A stretch of DNA of 64,000 nt from assembly GCA_045430345.1 (NCBI GenBank), contig JAILXT010000002.1, positions 124,001 through 188,000 on the forward strand. The letters are read 5' to 3'. The position numbers were made by a program, and so were the translations under genes. Shown here in pieces: positions 53,576 through 62,314 of the stretch (the stretch's first letter is position 1; the number at the start of each line of letters is the position of its first letter). The notes under the pieces were generated by a model that ran no database searches, was not told where the DNA came from, and was given only the letters and a program-made list of their open reading frames with translations. The stretch is from Agarilytica sp045430345. Lineage in GTDB: Bacteria; Pseudomonadota; Gammaproteobacteria; Pseudomonadales; Cellvibrionaceae.

Positions 53576-54391
53576 TTATTTCTGACATTGCGTGCAATAC
53601 ACCGTAGAGCGTTGCCCCAAGCGTTTTTCAAGCAAAGCTTTTCCGCAATTGATACACGCTTCCCCTCCTCTACCGTACACATTAAGTTCTTGTGCAAAAT
53701 AGCCAGGTTTTCCGTCACCACCGACAAAATCCCGCAAGGTAGTGCCGCCGCGCTCTATTGCTTGGCTGAGTACCGTTTTTATTTCATTCGATAAAAGTTG
53801 GTAATTGGCTTGTGATACTTTGCTGGCGGGCTTAAGCGGATGAATCCCCGCATTAAAGAGCGATTCATTCGCATAAATATTGCCGACGCCCACGACCACT
53901 TTACTATCCATTATCCACGTCTTGATCGACTGCTTTATTTTTCTGGATTTTTTAAAACAGTAATCGCCATCGAAGGCATCTGTTAATGGCTCTGGGCCCA
54001 GGTGATGGATAAGTTTATGTTCATTGGGGTCGCCGTCTGTCCATACAACCGCACCAAAACGCCGTGGGTCATGAAAACGCAGAATGTGTTTATTTGTGAA
54101 CTCTACGTCGATATGGTCGTGAAGTTTAAGTGGTTCTTGTTTTGACGCAATACGTAAGCTGCCTGACATCCCCAGATGCCAGAGGACCGTGCCGTGCGTA
54201 AACTTCAGTAACAAATATTTTCCGCGTCGTGAAATATCGAGCAGCTTTCTGTTTTTTAAAAGATCGGGGAGTTGTGTGTCGACAGGCCAGCGTAAACTGC
54301 CATTACGAACGGTCACTTTTTTAATTTTCTGTTGCGCGATATACGGCGAGATGCCTCGCCGGGTGGTTTCGACTTCGGGAAGCTCGGGCAT
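53576..54391 (-). CDS. mutM: Formamidopyrimidine-DNA glycosylase
   Basis: 271 residues. The N-terminal PELPEVETTRRG gives the catalytic Pro and Glu after removal of Met. The Lys of the RGKYLLLKF region is near 58. A helix-two-turn-helix (DSKVVVGVGNIYANESLF) follows. A C-terminal zinc finger has Cys pairs in CINCGK and CTQCQK. It removes 8-oxoguanine from DNA. It is convergent with rph and upstream of a response regulator on the same strand. Confidence 0.96.
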   Translation of the reverse strand: MPELPEVETTRRGISPYIAQQKIKKVTVRNGSLRWPVDTQLPDLLKNRKLLDISRRGKYLLLKFTHGTVLWHLGMSGSLRIASKQEPLKLHDHIDVEFTNKHILRFHDPRRFGAVVWTDGDPNEHKLIHHLGPEPLTDAFDGDYCFKKSRKIKQSIKTWIMDSKVVVGVGNIYANESLFNAGIHPLKPASKVSQANYQLLSNEIKTVLSQAIERGGTTLRDFVGGDGKPGYFAQELNVYGRGGEACINCGKALLEKRLGQRSTVYCTQCQK

Positions 54392-54455
54392 AGACAGTCG
54401 TTTTAAGTATGATAAAGGCGCACTTTATCATACTTGCATAGAGAGGTTGGGATGC

Positions 54456-55556
54456 TTACTTTTCTTTATCGTTGAGAACAACGGAAAGTGATAAGCGTAA
54501 GCAGTCAAGTACATCAGTTTCGTTCCCTATACAGACAAAACTGTCCTCCATACTATTGAGCACGCGCTCCGTTAGCTTTGTAAAAAAGCTTTCTTGTGCC
54601 TCGGTAAGTTCCAATGTGTGAAAACTCGCGTTAATTGATGAGACAACATGGTTCATGGCGCCGGTCAGATGTTCTTCATGATCTTTTACGACCGTCGCTA
54701 AGCGTTGGCTGGACATTGCCAGTTCACGGGATGTTTGCCTTAATAGTCCCAAACGTTGTAGATCTAATAGTTTCGCGTCAAGGCCTTCAATTAAGGTCGC
54801 GAGTATATCTCTCAGCCGGCCATTTTCCACATCGTCATGAGTCGGCATATTTTTTACAATAAAAGAAGCGAACATACCATTTACCATCATGCGGTTGGAA
54901 AATGGAATGATACGGTCGTTCTCTGTCAAATTTTCGTAGATCTGAATTTCGATGGGGTTACACTCATCATCGAGATAGTCGAAGGTAAGTGTTTCCTTAA
55001 GACGAAATTGAATCGAGCTTTGCAGGCCAAAGGTTTCCATTAAGGAAAAGAAACTCGTTTTAACCTGTTCAATCGATGTGGCTTTATACATGTCATTATA
55101 AAAACGCAGCACCTCGCCATATTGAGAGGCTTCTGCCATCGCGTTCATTGCGGTTTTTGTGGCGTATTCAGAAGACTGTCGTAATTGTGCCTGGCCTTGA
55201 TAAAGTTTATTGAGGGTTTCTACTTTTGCCCGCAATTCTTGAATACGAAACGGCTTTGCCAGAAAATCTGCGCCGCCGTGTTGGTATGCTTCAAGCCGCA
55301 TATCTAAGGTGTTATCACCGGAAACTAAAAGCACCAGTGGCGAATTATCTTTACTGATCTCTTCGCATAGTTGTAAACCGTTTCCGTTAGGCAGATTAAT
55401 GTCCAGGATGACGATTGAAGGTTTTAAGTCGTTAACCAAAGCAATGGCTTGATCGGCGTGCGTCGTTGTCTGCACCTGATACTCGTTTGAAAGCGCATCT
55501 TGGATGAGCTCACATAAATCTGGGTCATCGTCTATTACCACGATTCGGGTTTTCAT
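54456..55556 (-). CDS. Response regulator with unknown C-terminal domain
   Basis: 366 residues. The receiver domain (1-120) has VVIDDDPD (acidic triad), the phospho-acceptor in VILDINLPNG (near 53) and LAKPF (Lys near 104). The remaining 240 residues are mainly helical (YNDMYKATSIEQVKTSFFSLM, LQRLGLLRQTSRELAMSSQRL). They match no DNA-binding domain I can name and could be a regulatory or output domain. It follows the hybrid kinase by 32 bases on the same strand and is its likely partner. Confidence 0.88.
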   Translation of the reverse strand: MKTRIVVIDDDPDLCELIQDALSNEYQVQTTTHADQAIALVNDLKPSIVILDINLPNGNGLQLCEEISKDNSPLVLLVSGDNTLDMRLEAYQHGGADFLAKPFRIQELRAKVETLNKLYQGQAQLRQSSEYATKTAMNAMAEASQYGEVLRFYNDMYKATSIEQVKTSFFSLMETFGLQSSIQFRLKETLTFDYLDDECNPIEIQIYENLTENDRIIPFSNRMMVNGMFASFIVKNMPTHDDVENGRLRDILATLIEGLDAKLLDLQRLGLLRQTSRELAMSSQRLATVVKDHEEHLTGAMNHVVSSINASFHTLELTEAQESFFTKLTERVLNSMEDSFVCIGNETDVLDCLRLSLSVVLNDKEK

Positions 55557-55588
55557 TATGCTGGTCCGTTTATGTGTTTGTTACGTTT

Positions 55589-57766
55589 TTAGGTAACTTT
55601 TAAATTTTTGTTAATCATGTCGATAAGCTCTGCGCGCGTAAAAGGTTTGGCGAGCACGTCAGCCTTTCCGACAATTTGCCCTAAATCTAAGTTATATCCC
55701 GACATAATGATGCAACGGATGTTATCGTTCGCATGAATAGCCGTTTTCACTAGTGTATGTCCTTTTACAACACCAGGCATCACCTCGTCGGTGATCAGCA
55801 TGTCAATATTTTTGTCTTCGAGTAACATGCGTTGTGCTTCTACGGGGCTGGATGTTGTCACGACTTCACAGCCGAGGGGGCTGAGGTATTCACTTACAAT
55901 TTCCAATATATCGGGTTCATCATCGACGACCAAAATTGTTGTTGGGTGGTCAATGGTGGTTTCCATGGGCGTTTTTGCGATGGGACTATATGATTCATCA
56001 AAGTCGGATCGCGGCAACCAAATGCAAATTTCGGTTCCAATCGTATCGCCGCTATCGACAAGGATGTACCCGTTTGCACGTTGAACAAAACCGTAGACCA
56101 TACTCAAGCCAAGCCCGCTGCCTTGTTCTTTGGTCGTAAAAAACGGTTCGAATATTCGCGCCTGAATGTGTTCTGGGATGCCGGGGCCGGTATCTTTGAT
56201 CGTGAGTTTTACGTAGTCGCCGGGTGTTACTGATACATGATGTGAGCGATGCACAAGCTCATCTTTGAGTTTTACGTTTTCAGTATGAATGGAAACTTTT
56301 CCGTTTCCTTCCATTGCGTCTCGGGCGTTGATGACTAAGTTCAATATGGCATCTTCTAAATCACCGCTGCTGCCCCACACGGAAAAGGCGTTTGGGTCTA
56401 AGGAAAGCTCCAACTTAACATTTTGAGTTAAGGACTTCGTTAGGAGGTCTGCAAGGTTATTGATGATGCTGTTGGGGTTGATCTGTTTTGACTCAGTCAC
56501 TTTAAAGCGTGAAAACTGCAACAATTTTTTGGTGAGGCCGGTGGCGCGATTACAGGCGTGGAATGCTTTGGCCAAATGCTTGTTATCGTATTGGTTGAGT
56601 TTGAGTTCTAATAATTCTAGGTTGCCGCGTAAAATACCGAGGATGTTATTAAAGTCATGGGCGACGCCGCCAACAAGTTGACCAATGGCCTCCATATGTT
56701 GAGCCTGTGCGATGTAAGAATCGGCTTTTTTCCTGTCATTAATATTCGTTTGTATGCCGATGTAACCTTCGAGCTTCCCATTTTGCACGATGGGCGTAAC
56801 CACGACATTAATCCAGTAGTGTTCCCCGTCTTTATGATAATGAACGAGATCGCAGTTCACGGGTTCGTGGTTATTAATCCCGTCGCGTATTTGTTCCAGG
56901 GTTTTTTGATCCGTTAATGGCCCGTGAAGAAAATCCGCTGTGGTTTTTCCCAGCATTTCCGTTTGCTCGTAACCGGTCATGCGCTCGAAACCTTGATTGA
57001 CCCATTCGATACGGCCATCTTTGTCACAAATGAGTACGCCGTTGTTGGTACGGCTGGCGACAAGGGATAGGAGTTCTAGCCGTTCTTTACTTTCGATTTC
57101 TTCGGTCAAATCTTGGGCGATACCAAAAAGCGACAAGACTTTGTCATTTTCATCTACTTCAACGCTTGAGCGAATGCGAACATGACGTTTCTTGTCGTTC
57201 TTTCGTTTTATGGCAACTGAAAACTGAAAACTATTTCTGTTTTTTAGCGCGTTGTTGAACATCTCGATGACATTCTTTGCATCATTTTGTTCAAGGAAGG
57301 CTGCCCAACGCTCCATAGTGGGTTCAAAGCTGTCGCTGTTTTCTCCATGAATAATAAATACTTCGTCGGACCAATAAAGTTTGTGGCTAAGTGTGTCAAA
57401 ATGCCAAAACCCAATTTTGGCCAGTTTTTCCGCCATAGAAAGCAGGCTGGTTTGTCGCTTGCCCCCAGCAATAAAATTCATAGGAAGGGAATGCCCGTCG
57501 CTAGAATTACTTAGCTCGCAGAACATCAGCACTCGCATCTGTTCTTGCTCACTAATACATAACACTTGGTAGCGGGTGGCTTCGAAGCTGAGTTCGCCGA
57601 TAATGCTACTTTGACGAGAATGCGCTTCGTCGCCCTTTTCGATCATGGGCGGTAGCTCGCTACAGAGATCGCCAAAAATGGCGTTTGCCGCGGCGTTTTG
57701 CCGAACCGTATTGTTGGCTTCGTCGACCGTTATGACGGGTTGGTGGTACAACTCTATGTCGTGCAC
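55589..57766 (-). CDS. PAS-hybrid sensor histidine kinase
   Basis: About 725 residues from a GTG at 57766, with AAGGA eight bases upstream; a TTG at 57799 would add 11 residues. Two PAS domains (about 130-220 and 238-350; NGVLICDKDGRIEWVNQGFERMTGYEQTEMLG) sense an unknown signal. The H-box GGVAHDFNNILGI follows near 372. The ATPase motifs are NLVINARDAM, DTGPGIP and GSGLGLSMVYG. A receiver with LVVDDEPD, ITDEVMPG and LAKPF closes it. There is no membrane helix, so it is cytoplasmic. Confidence 0.93.
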   Translation of the reverse strand: MHDIELYHQPVITVDEANNTVRQNAAANAIFGDLCSELPPMIEKGDEAHSRQSSIIGELSFEATRYQVLCISEQEQMRVLMFCELSNSSDGHSLPMNFIAGGKRQTSLLSMAEKLAKIGFWHFDTLSHKLYWSDEVFIIHGENSDSFEPTMERWAAFLEQNDAKNVIEMFNNALKNRNSFQFSVAIKRKNDKKRHVRIRSSVEVDENDKVLSLFGIAQDLTEEIESKERLELLSLVASRTNNGVLICDKDGRIEWVNQGFERMTGYEQTEMLGKTTADFLHGPLTDQKTLEQIRDGINNHEPVNCDLVHYHKDGEHYWINVVVTPIVQNGKLEGYIGIQTNINDRKKADSYIAQAQHMEAIGQLVGGVAHDFNNILGILRGNLELLELKLNQYDNKHLAKAFHACNRATGLTKKLLQFSRFKVTESKQINPNSIINNLADLLTKSLTQNVKLELSLDPNAFSVWGSSGDLEDAILNLVINARDAMEGNGKVSIHTENVKLKDELVHRSHHVSVTPGDYVKLTIKDTGPGIPEHIQARIFEPFFTTKEQGSGLGLSMVYGFVQRANGYILVDSGDTIGTEICIWLPRSDFDESYSPIAKTPMETTIDHPTTILVVDDEPDILEIVSEYLSPLGCEVVTTSSPVEAQRMLLEDKNIDMLITDEVMPGVVKGHTLVKTAIHANDNIRCIIMSGYNLDLGQIVGKADVLAKPFTRAELIDMINKNLKVT

Positions 57767-58081
57767 TATGTTTGTCCTTAACGAGGAATCTTGGGCCAAA
57801 TGGCCTAATCAGTAATTATAGAAAACTTGAGTAAATTTATTTGGAAGATTTGGCGTTAAAAATAATATTTGGTGGAAAAACCGTCGATATCTCTGAAGAT
57901 AGTAAAAACTTGTTCAAATTAGATTCTGTTTCGTTAACTTTCTTCACATTACGGCGCTTATTCGTTGTCTCATGTGCAGTCGGATGCCATATAATGAAGA
58001 AAGAGCAGAACGTTTTAAATGCTTCTTAAAGATCAATCCTACGTTCGTATGATGTTTACGTGATGAGAGGAAAGAAGAAAA
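57767..58081. other. Divergent intergenic region
   Basis: This region lies between two kinase-type genes reading apart. It must carry both promoters. The segment 57841-58029 can be read as a 62-codon ORF, but it has no ribosome site and no family match. I see no clear -35/-10 pair. Confidence 0.4.
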
Positions 58082-58780
58082 ATGCCCGAAGATCAAGATG
58101 CTAAATCGTTGGATAGTGAAGCTCAAGATCAACTTATCCACGAGAATACGGTATTGAAAACCTTGCTTGCGGCTAGTTTGGGCAAGATTATCGAAGATGA
58201 AAAAATAGGCCGAGTTTTTCACGATTTTAATAACATCCTGTCGTCCTCAATGGGCTACGCAAATTTGGCGCTAGAGCGTGCGAAATCCAGTGATGACGAA
58301 AAGCTGGTGCGCTACCTCGATAATATTGAACGTGCAGGTATTCGTGCACGAGATTTGGTGCGAGAAAGCCTAGATTCTCGACGGGTTTCGCGTGATTCAA
58401 TTCAGGCGGGCCCGGCTAGTGTCGTAAAAGCGGCGTTTCCTGATATTGGCGGTGATCTGCCAGAGAGCGAGAACGTTTATTATTCTGCGGAACAGTTAGA
58501 GTTACTTTTTTCCCTTTTACTCTCGTCGTATTCGAGAAACGCGGCGGCATGTAACGGGAAGGTGGTTGAAGAGTTTAGCTGTGAAGGATGCGGTGAAGAT
58601 TTACGTGGCATCCAGCTCAAAGTGTGTGTGGATGGCTTGCTCATTCATGGCTCAGGAACAGCTGATAGTGAGGCTTTCGCCTTGGTTGAGGCGTTGATCA
58701 AGAGCCAGTCGGGCCATATATGTGAATCTTTGATGCAAGATAAGCAGTTTGTTGTATATTTAAGGTCAGTGACGTCATAA
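58082..58780 (+). CDS. Degenerate histidine-kinase-like protein (H-box domain)
   Basis: 232 residues. A phospho-acceptor H-box VFHDFNNILSSSMGYANLAL (about 47-66) is close to that of the neighbouring hybrid kinase (AHDFNNILG). The following segment shows no N-box, G1 or G2 motifs, so catalytic ATP binding is probably lost. It may be a phosphotransfer or docking partner. There is no membrane segment. A Cys-rich CEGCGED lies near 161-167. It is 56 bases before the HTH-receiver gene on the same strand and probably co-transcribed. Confidence 0.8.
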   Translation: MPEDQDAKSLDSEAQDQLIHENTVLKTLLAASLGKIIEDEKIGRVFHDFNNILSSSMGYANLALERAKSSDDEKLVRYLDNIERAGIRARDLVRESLDSRRVSRDSIQAGPASVVKAAFPDIGGDLPESENVYYSAEQLELLFSLLLSSYSRNAAACNGKVVEEFSCEGCGEDLRGIQLKVCVDGLLIHGSGTADSEAFALVEALIKSQSGHICESLMQDKQFVVYLRSVTS

Positions 58781-58836
58781 GGCGCTGAATAGGCGCATGA
58801 CGTTAGTGATGCCGTTAATTCTAATCATAAAGATAA

Positions 58837-59403
58837 ATGGATAAAGCATTGAAAGACTATCTTACCCCCAAAGAAACGGCAGATGTATTGCGCGTATCGC
58901 CTATCACCGTGCGTGTGTGGGCCCAAAAAGGTCTTCTTAAAGCCAGTACTACGGCTGGCGGTCATCGGCGTTTTGAGCGTGATGAAGTGGAGCGCTTTGC
59001 TCGGGAAAAAGGCATTGAGATCATCGAAGACAGTGAGGTTCGCGCCTTAATCGTTGATGATGATTTGGATCACCTAGAGCTGCTCGCGGATGTATTCCAA
59101 GAGCGTTTACCTGAGATTATTATTGAGACGGCCCGTGACGGCTTTGAGGCGGGCCAAAAGGTTGCTTCGTTTAAGCCCCACGTGGTGTTGCTTGATCTAT
59201 TAATGCCGGGTGTTGATGGGTTTAAGGCGTGTCGTCGTATTAAAGAGAATGACGATTCAAAAAATGTGCGCGTGATCGCGATGACGGGGTTTATGAGCGA
59301 TGAGAACGTTCGTAAGATTAAGCATGCGGGTGCAGAGATTTGCTTAGAGAAGCCTTTGGATATTGCGCGCTTGATCGCCTTACTTCAGGATGATGACGAA
59401 TAG
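58837..59403 (+). CDS. MerR-like HTH plus receiver response regulator
   Basis: 188 residues. The N-terminal helix-turn-helix (YLTPKETADVLRVSPITVRVWAQKGLLKASTTAGGHRRFERDEVERF, residues 8-54) is of the MerR/excisionase type. The receiver (about 65-185) has IVDDDLDH, phospho-acceptor VVLLDLLMPG and LEKPL. DNA binding first and receiver second is the reverse of the usual OmpR order. It may be an autoregulator or regulator for its cluster. The target is unknown. Confidence 0.9.
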   Translation: MDKALKDYLTPKETADVLRVSPITVRVWAQKGLLKASTTAGGHRRFERDEVERFAREKGIEIIEDSEVRALIVDDDLDHLELLADVFQERLPEIIIETARDGFEAGQKVASFKPHVVLLDLLMPGVDGFKACRRIKENDDSKNVRVIAMTGFMSDENVRKIKHAGAEICLEKPLDIARLIALLQDDDE

Positions 59404-59457
59404 TAAGCACTCACATTGCTTGTGGTGAGTTGGGGTTAACCCCTAATTAGCAGACAT

Positions 59458-59486
59458 AAAAAAGCCGGCGTTAAGCCGGCTTTTTT
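59458..59486. terminator. Bidirectional terminator
   Basis: AAAAAAGCCGGC pairs with GCCGGCTTTTTT around GTTAA. It ends the rightward regulator gene and, read leftward, the ribosomal protein operon. Confidence 0.95.
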
Positions 59487-59503
59487 GTATATACGTATCA
59501 GGC

Positions 59504-59659
59504 TTACTTAATTTTGCCTTCTTTGTACATTACATGCTTGCGAACAACGGGATCATATTTTTTGATCTCCATTTTTCCAGGCATGTTGCGCTTATTCTTG
59601 TCTGTGGTATAAAAATGACCAGTGCCAGCGGATGAGTTAAGTCGAATTTTTTCTCGCAT
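59504..59659 (-). CDS. rpmG: Ribosomal protein bL33
   Basis: 51 residues from ATG at 59659. It reads MREKIRLNSSAGTGHFYTT, then DKNKRNMPGKMEIKKYDPVVRKHVMY and KEGKIK. No CxxC pairs are present, so this is the zinc-independent form. It follows rpmB by 30 bases; the pair is co-transcribed. Confidence 0.97.
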   Translation of the reverse strand: MREKIRLNSSAGTGHFYTTDKNKRNMPGKMEIKKYDPVVRKHVMYKEGKIK

Positions 59660-59689
59660 GATAGCTTCTCCTGAGAAATAAGGGCGGCG

Positions 59690-59926
59690 TTATACTTTTT
59701 CGCCACGAGAGCGCATATCAGCCAATACTGACTCGATACCGTTCTTGTCGATGATTCGCATGCCTTTAGTAGAAACGCGTAAACGTACAAAACGCTTCTC
59801 ACTTTCTATCCAAAAACGATGTGTGTGTAAATTAGGCAAAAAACGACGCTTGGTGTGGTTTTTTGCATGAGATACGTTATTACCTGTCATCGGACGCTTG
59901 CCGGTAACTTGACATACCTTAGCCAT
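59690..59926 (-). CDS. rpmB: Ribosomal protein bL28
   Basis: 78 residues, same length as E. coli. It reads MAKVCQVTGKRPMTGNNVSHA, then NHTKRRFLPNLHTHRFW and the terminal VLADMRSRGEKV. Only the first Cys of the zinc-type pairs remains. It leads the rpmB-rpmG pair. Confidence 0.97.
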   Translation of the reverse strand: MAKVCQVTGKRPMTGNNVSHAKNHTKRRFLPNLHTHRFWIESEKRFVRLRVSTKGMRIIDKNGIESVLADMRSRGEKV

Positions 59927-60202
59927 GATAAAGCCTCTTTAGTCTTACGACGGCTGGAAGTCTTATGGCCAGCGGTCTTTCAAAACATGTTAATAAATTA
60001 TGAATTCTGTTTGGTGCTGAAGGAAAGCGATATTCATACTTAAATTCAGCTTGGTCTAGGCGAGAGTGCATTAGCCGACCAAAAAGAGGCGCGATTTATA
60101 CCAGAAACAATAGCGCATATCAAATGAATTTTTGGTTTTGGCGTTCCGCCCCGCGGTTTTTGGCGGTCATGGGGGCATTTCAGGTTTTGGGGTGCCCTAG
60201 TG

Positions 60203-60877
60203 TTAGATTTTTCCATGCTCAGCGAAGGAGTATACCTCGCCCTCCCCCACGATTAAGTGGTCTAGGGTTCGGATATCCAGTAAGTCCAAGCTTTCCTTGA
60301 GTGTCTGGGTTAGTTCGACGTCCTGCGTACTGGGCTGTGAATTGCCCGATGGGTGGTTATGAGCAAAGATCACCGCAGCCGCGTTGTGATGAAGCGCCTG
60401 CACCGCGACTTCGCGTGGGTAGACGGTTGCGGCGTCAATGGTGCCGTTGAACAGTTCGTCGTAGGTAATGAGTTGGTGTTGGCTATCCAGGAATAACACC
60501 GCGAATGTCTCGTGGGGCAGGTGGCGCATTCGGGCTTTTACATAAGTTTTAACGGCGTGGCTGCTATTTAGCGTATCGTTTTCTCTAAGGTCTTCTGCTA
60601 AATGCCGTTTGGCCATTTCTAGCACTGCTTGTAATTGTGCATATTTCGCTGATCCTAAGCCGTACCCTTGGCAGAATTGCTCTTTGCTCGCCTCGAGAAG
60701 GCCGCGCAGGTTGCCAAACGTGAGGATGAGTTCACGGGCTAGATCAACAGCCGATTTTCCGGCGCAACCGGTGCGGAGAAAAATCGCAAGAAGTTCGGTA
60801 TCCGTAAGGGTGTGGGCGCCTTGATTACATAGTTTTTCGCGTGGGCGGTCTTGAGTGGGCCAATCGGTGATAGCCAT
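60203..60877 (-). CDS. radC: RadC-family JAB1/MPN-domain protein
   Basis: 224 residues from ATG at 60877 (AAGGAG four bases before); the longer frame to 61027 adds 50 residues without a ribosome site. The N-terminal helical part (REKLCNQGAHTLTDTELLAIFLRTG) precedes the JAMM motif in FAHNHPSGNSQPSTQD (about 176-191). The family's biochemical role is unsettled, despite the name. It is divergent from coaBC, the order seen in many gammaproteobacteria. Confidence 0.95.
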   Translation of the reverse strand: MAITDWPTQDRPREKLCNQGAHTLTDTELLAIFLRTGCAGKSAVDLARELILTFGNLRGLLEASKEQFCQGYGLGSAKYAQLQAVLEMAKRHLAEDLRENDTLNSSHAVKTYVKARMRHLPHETFAVLFLDSQHQLITYDELFNGTIDAATVYPREVAVQALHHNAAAVIFAHNHPSGNSQPSTQDVELTQTLKESLDLLDIRTLDHLIVGEGEVYSFAEHGKI

Positions 60878-61050
60878 AAAGCTCCTTCCTTGTGTGTAAC
60901 GTCCTGTGCGCTGTTTTCCCCTAAGATTAGGGGAATCATGTCTTAGCGTGAATTGACCGGCATACAGCGTGTTGTGGTGCCTAAATCTGTTCATAAGCAT
61001 GAGTGATAATGGTATCTTAACCGCCATTTAAAAATTGACAAGGTCTGTAG

Positions 61051-62262
61051 ATGGGCTCACTGGTGAACAAACGTATTTTACTTGGCGTCACGGGCGGCAT
61101 TGCGGCTTATAAGGGCGCGGAAATCGTGCGTCGTCTGCAAGATGCTGGTGCAGAAGTACGTGTTGTGATGACGAAAGGTGCGCAAGAGTTCATCACTGCA
61201 TTGACGATGCAAGCCTTGTCGGGGAACCCTGTTCATACGGATTTACTGGACCCGCAAGCGGAAGCTGCAATGGGACACATTGAGCTGTCGCGCTGGGCTG
61301 ATCTTGTGCTGATTGCGCCAGCGTCAGCGAACTTTCTCTCTAAGTTAGTGGCTGGAGAAGGGTCGGATTTACTGTCGACGTTATGCCTCGCGACAAATGC
61401 CAAGTTGGCTGTGGCGCCAGCGATGAACCAAGGGATGTGGCATAACGAAGCCACTCAGGCCAATCTAGCGACCTTAAGGCAGCGGAACATCGAGGTTTTT
61501 GGTCCCGCTGTGGGCGGTCAAGCATGTGGTGACGTAGGCCTCGGGCGAATGCTGGCGCCGGAACAAATTGCTGAGGCGTCTGCTGGTTTATTTGAAAGTG
61601 GTCGTTTAGCAGGGTTAACGGTGATGATTACAGCGGGTCCGACGCGCGAGGCGATCGACCCCGTGCGTTATATAAGCAACCATAGCTCTGGAAAAATGGG
61701 TTTTGCAATTGCTGATGCAGCGGTGGAATCAGGTGCTAATGTTGTATTAATAACCGGCCCGGTTAATTTGCCGAGTCCCGATCGTGTGAAGCGCGTCGAT
61801 GTTCTAAGCGCTCGAGATATGTATAAAGCCGTCCACGATGAGTTAGCGAGTGTTGATGTGTTTATAGCCTCTGCAGCCGTTGCAGATTATCGACCGGCCG
61901 AGGTAGCGCAACAAAAATTGAAAAAGGGTGAAAATGACCTAGCGTCTATCTCATTAGCGAAGAACCCGGATATTGTTGCTAGCGTCGCTGAACAAGAGAA
62001 TAAGCCTTTTACCGTTGGCTTTGCGGCTGAAACCCATAATGTGGAGGCTTATGCAAAACAAAAACTTATTAAGAAAAATTTAGATCTCGTCGTTGCTAAT
62101 GATGTTGCCCAGAGCGCCATCGGGTTCAACAGTGACAACAACGCCGTGACCGTGATTGGCCGCGACAGCCAACAAACATTAACCACCAGAAGTAAGGCGC
62201 AGATAGCGCGAGATTTGATAATTATAATTGCCGATCGCATGCAAGCAGATAATGCGTCGTAA
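61051..62262 (+). CDS. coaBC: Bifunctional phosphopantothenoylcysteine synthetase/decarboxylase
   Basis: 403 residues. The CoaC half (1-190) has the flavin-site GGIAAYKG, SANFLSKLVAGEGSDLLST and the PAMNQGMW motif. The CoaB half has GPTREAIDPVRYISNHSSGKMG (about 194-215) and ASAAVADYRP. It makes 4'-phosphopantetheine in two steps of coenzyme A synthesis. algC follows after 52 bases; the dut gene usual between them is missing. Confidence 0.97.
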   Translation: MGSLVNKRILLGVTGGIAAYKGAEIVRRLQDAGAEVRVVMTKGAQEFITALTMQALSGNPVHTDLLDPQAEAAMGHIELSRWADLVLIAPASANFLSKLVAGEGSDLLSTLCLATNAKLAVAPAMNQGMWHNEATQANLATLRQRNIEVFGPAVGGQACGDVGLGRMLAPEQIAEASAGLFESGRLAGLTVMITAGPTREAIDPVRYISNHSSGKMGFAIADAAVESGANVVLITGPVNLPSPDRVKRVDVLSARDMYKAVHDELASVDVFIASAAVADYRPAEVAQQKLKKGENDLASISLAKNPDIVASVAEQENKPFTVGFAAETHNVEAYAKQKLIKKNLDLVVANDVAQSAIGFNSDNNAVTVIGRDSQQTLTTRSKAQIARDLIIIIADRMQADNAS

Positions 62263-62314
62263 GGTGTCTCATTGTTGCTAAGTATTACATGTCTCGGACC
62301 GGGGAAGATCACGA

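Noticed and set aside
57841..58029. 62-codon ORF between two kinase-type genes
   Set aside because: No ribosome site and no family. It is a divergent promoter region.
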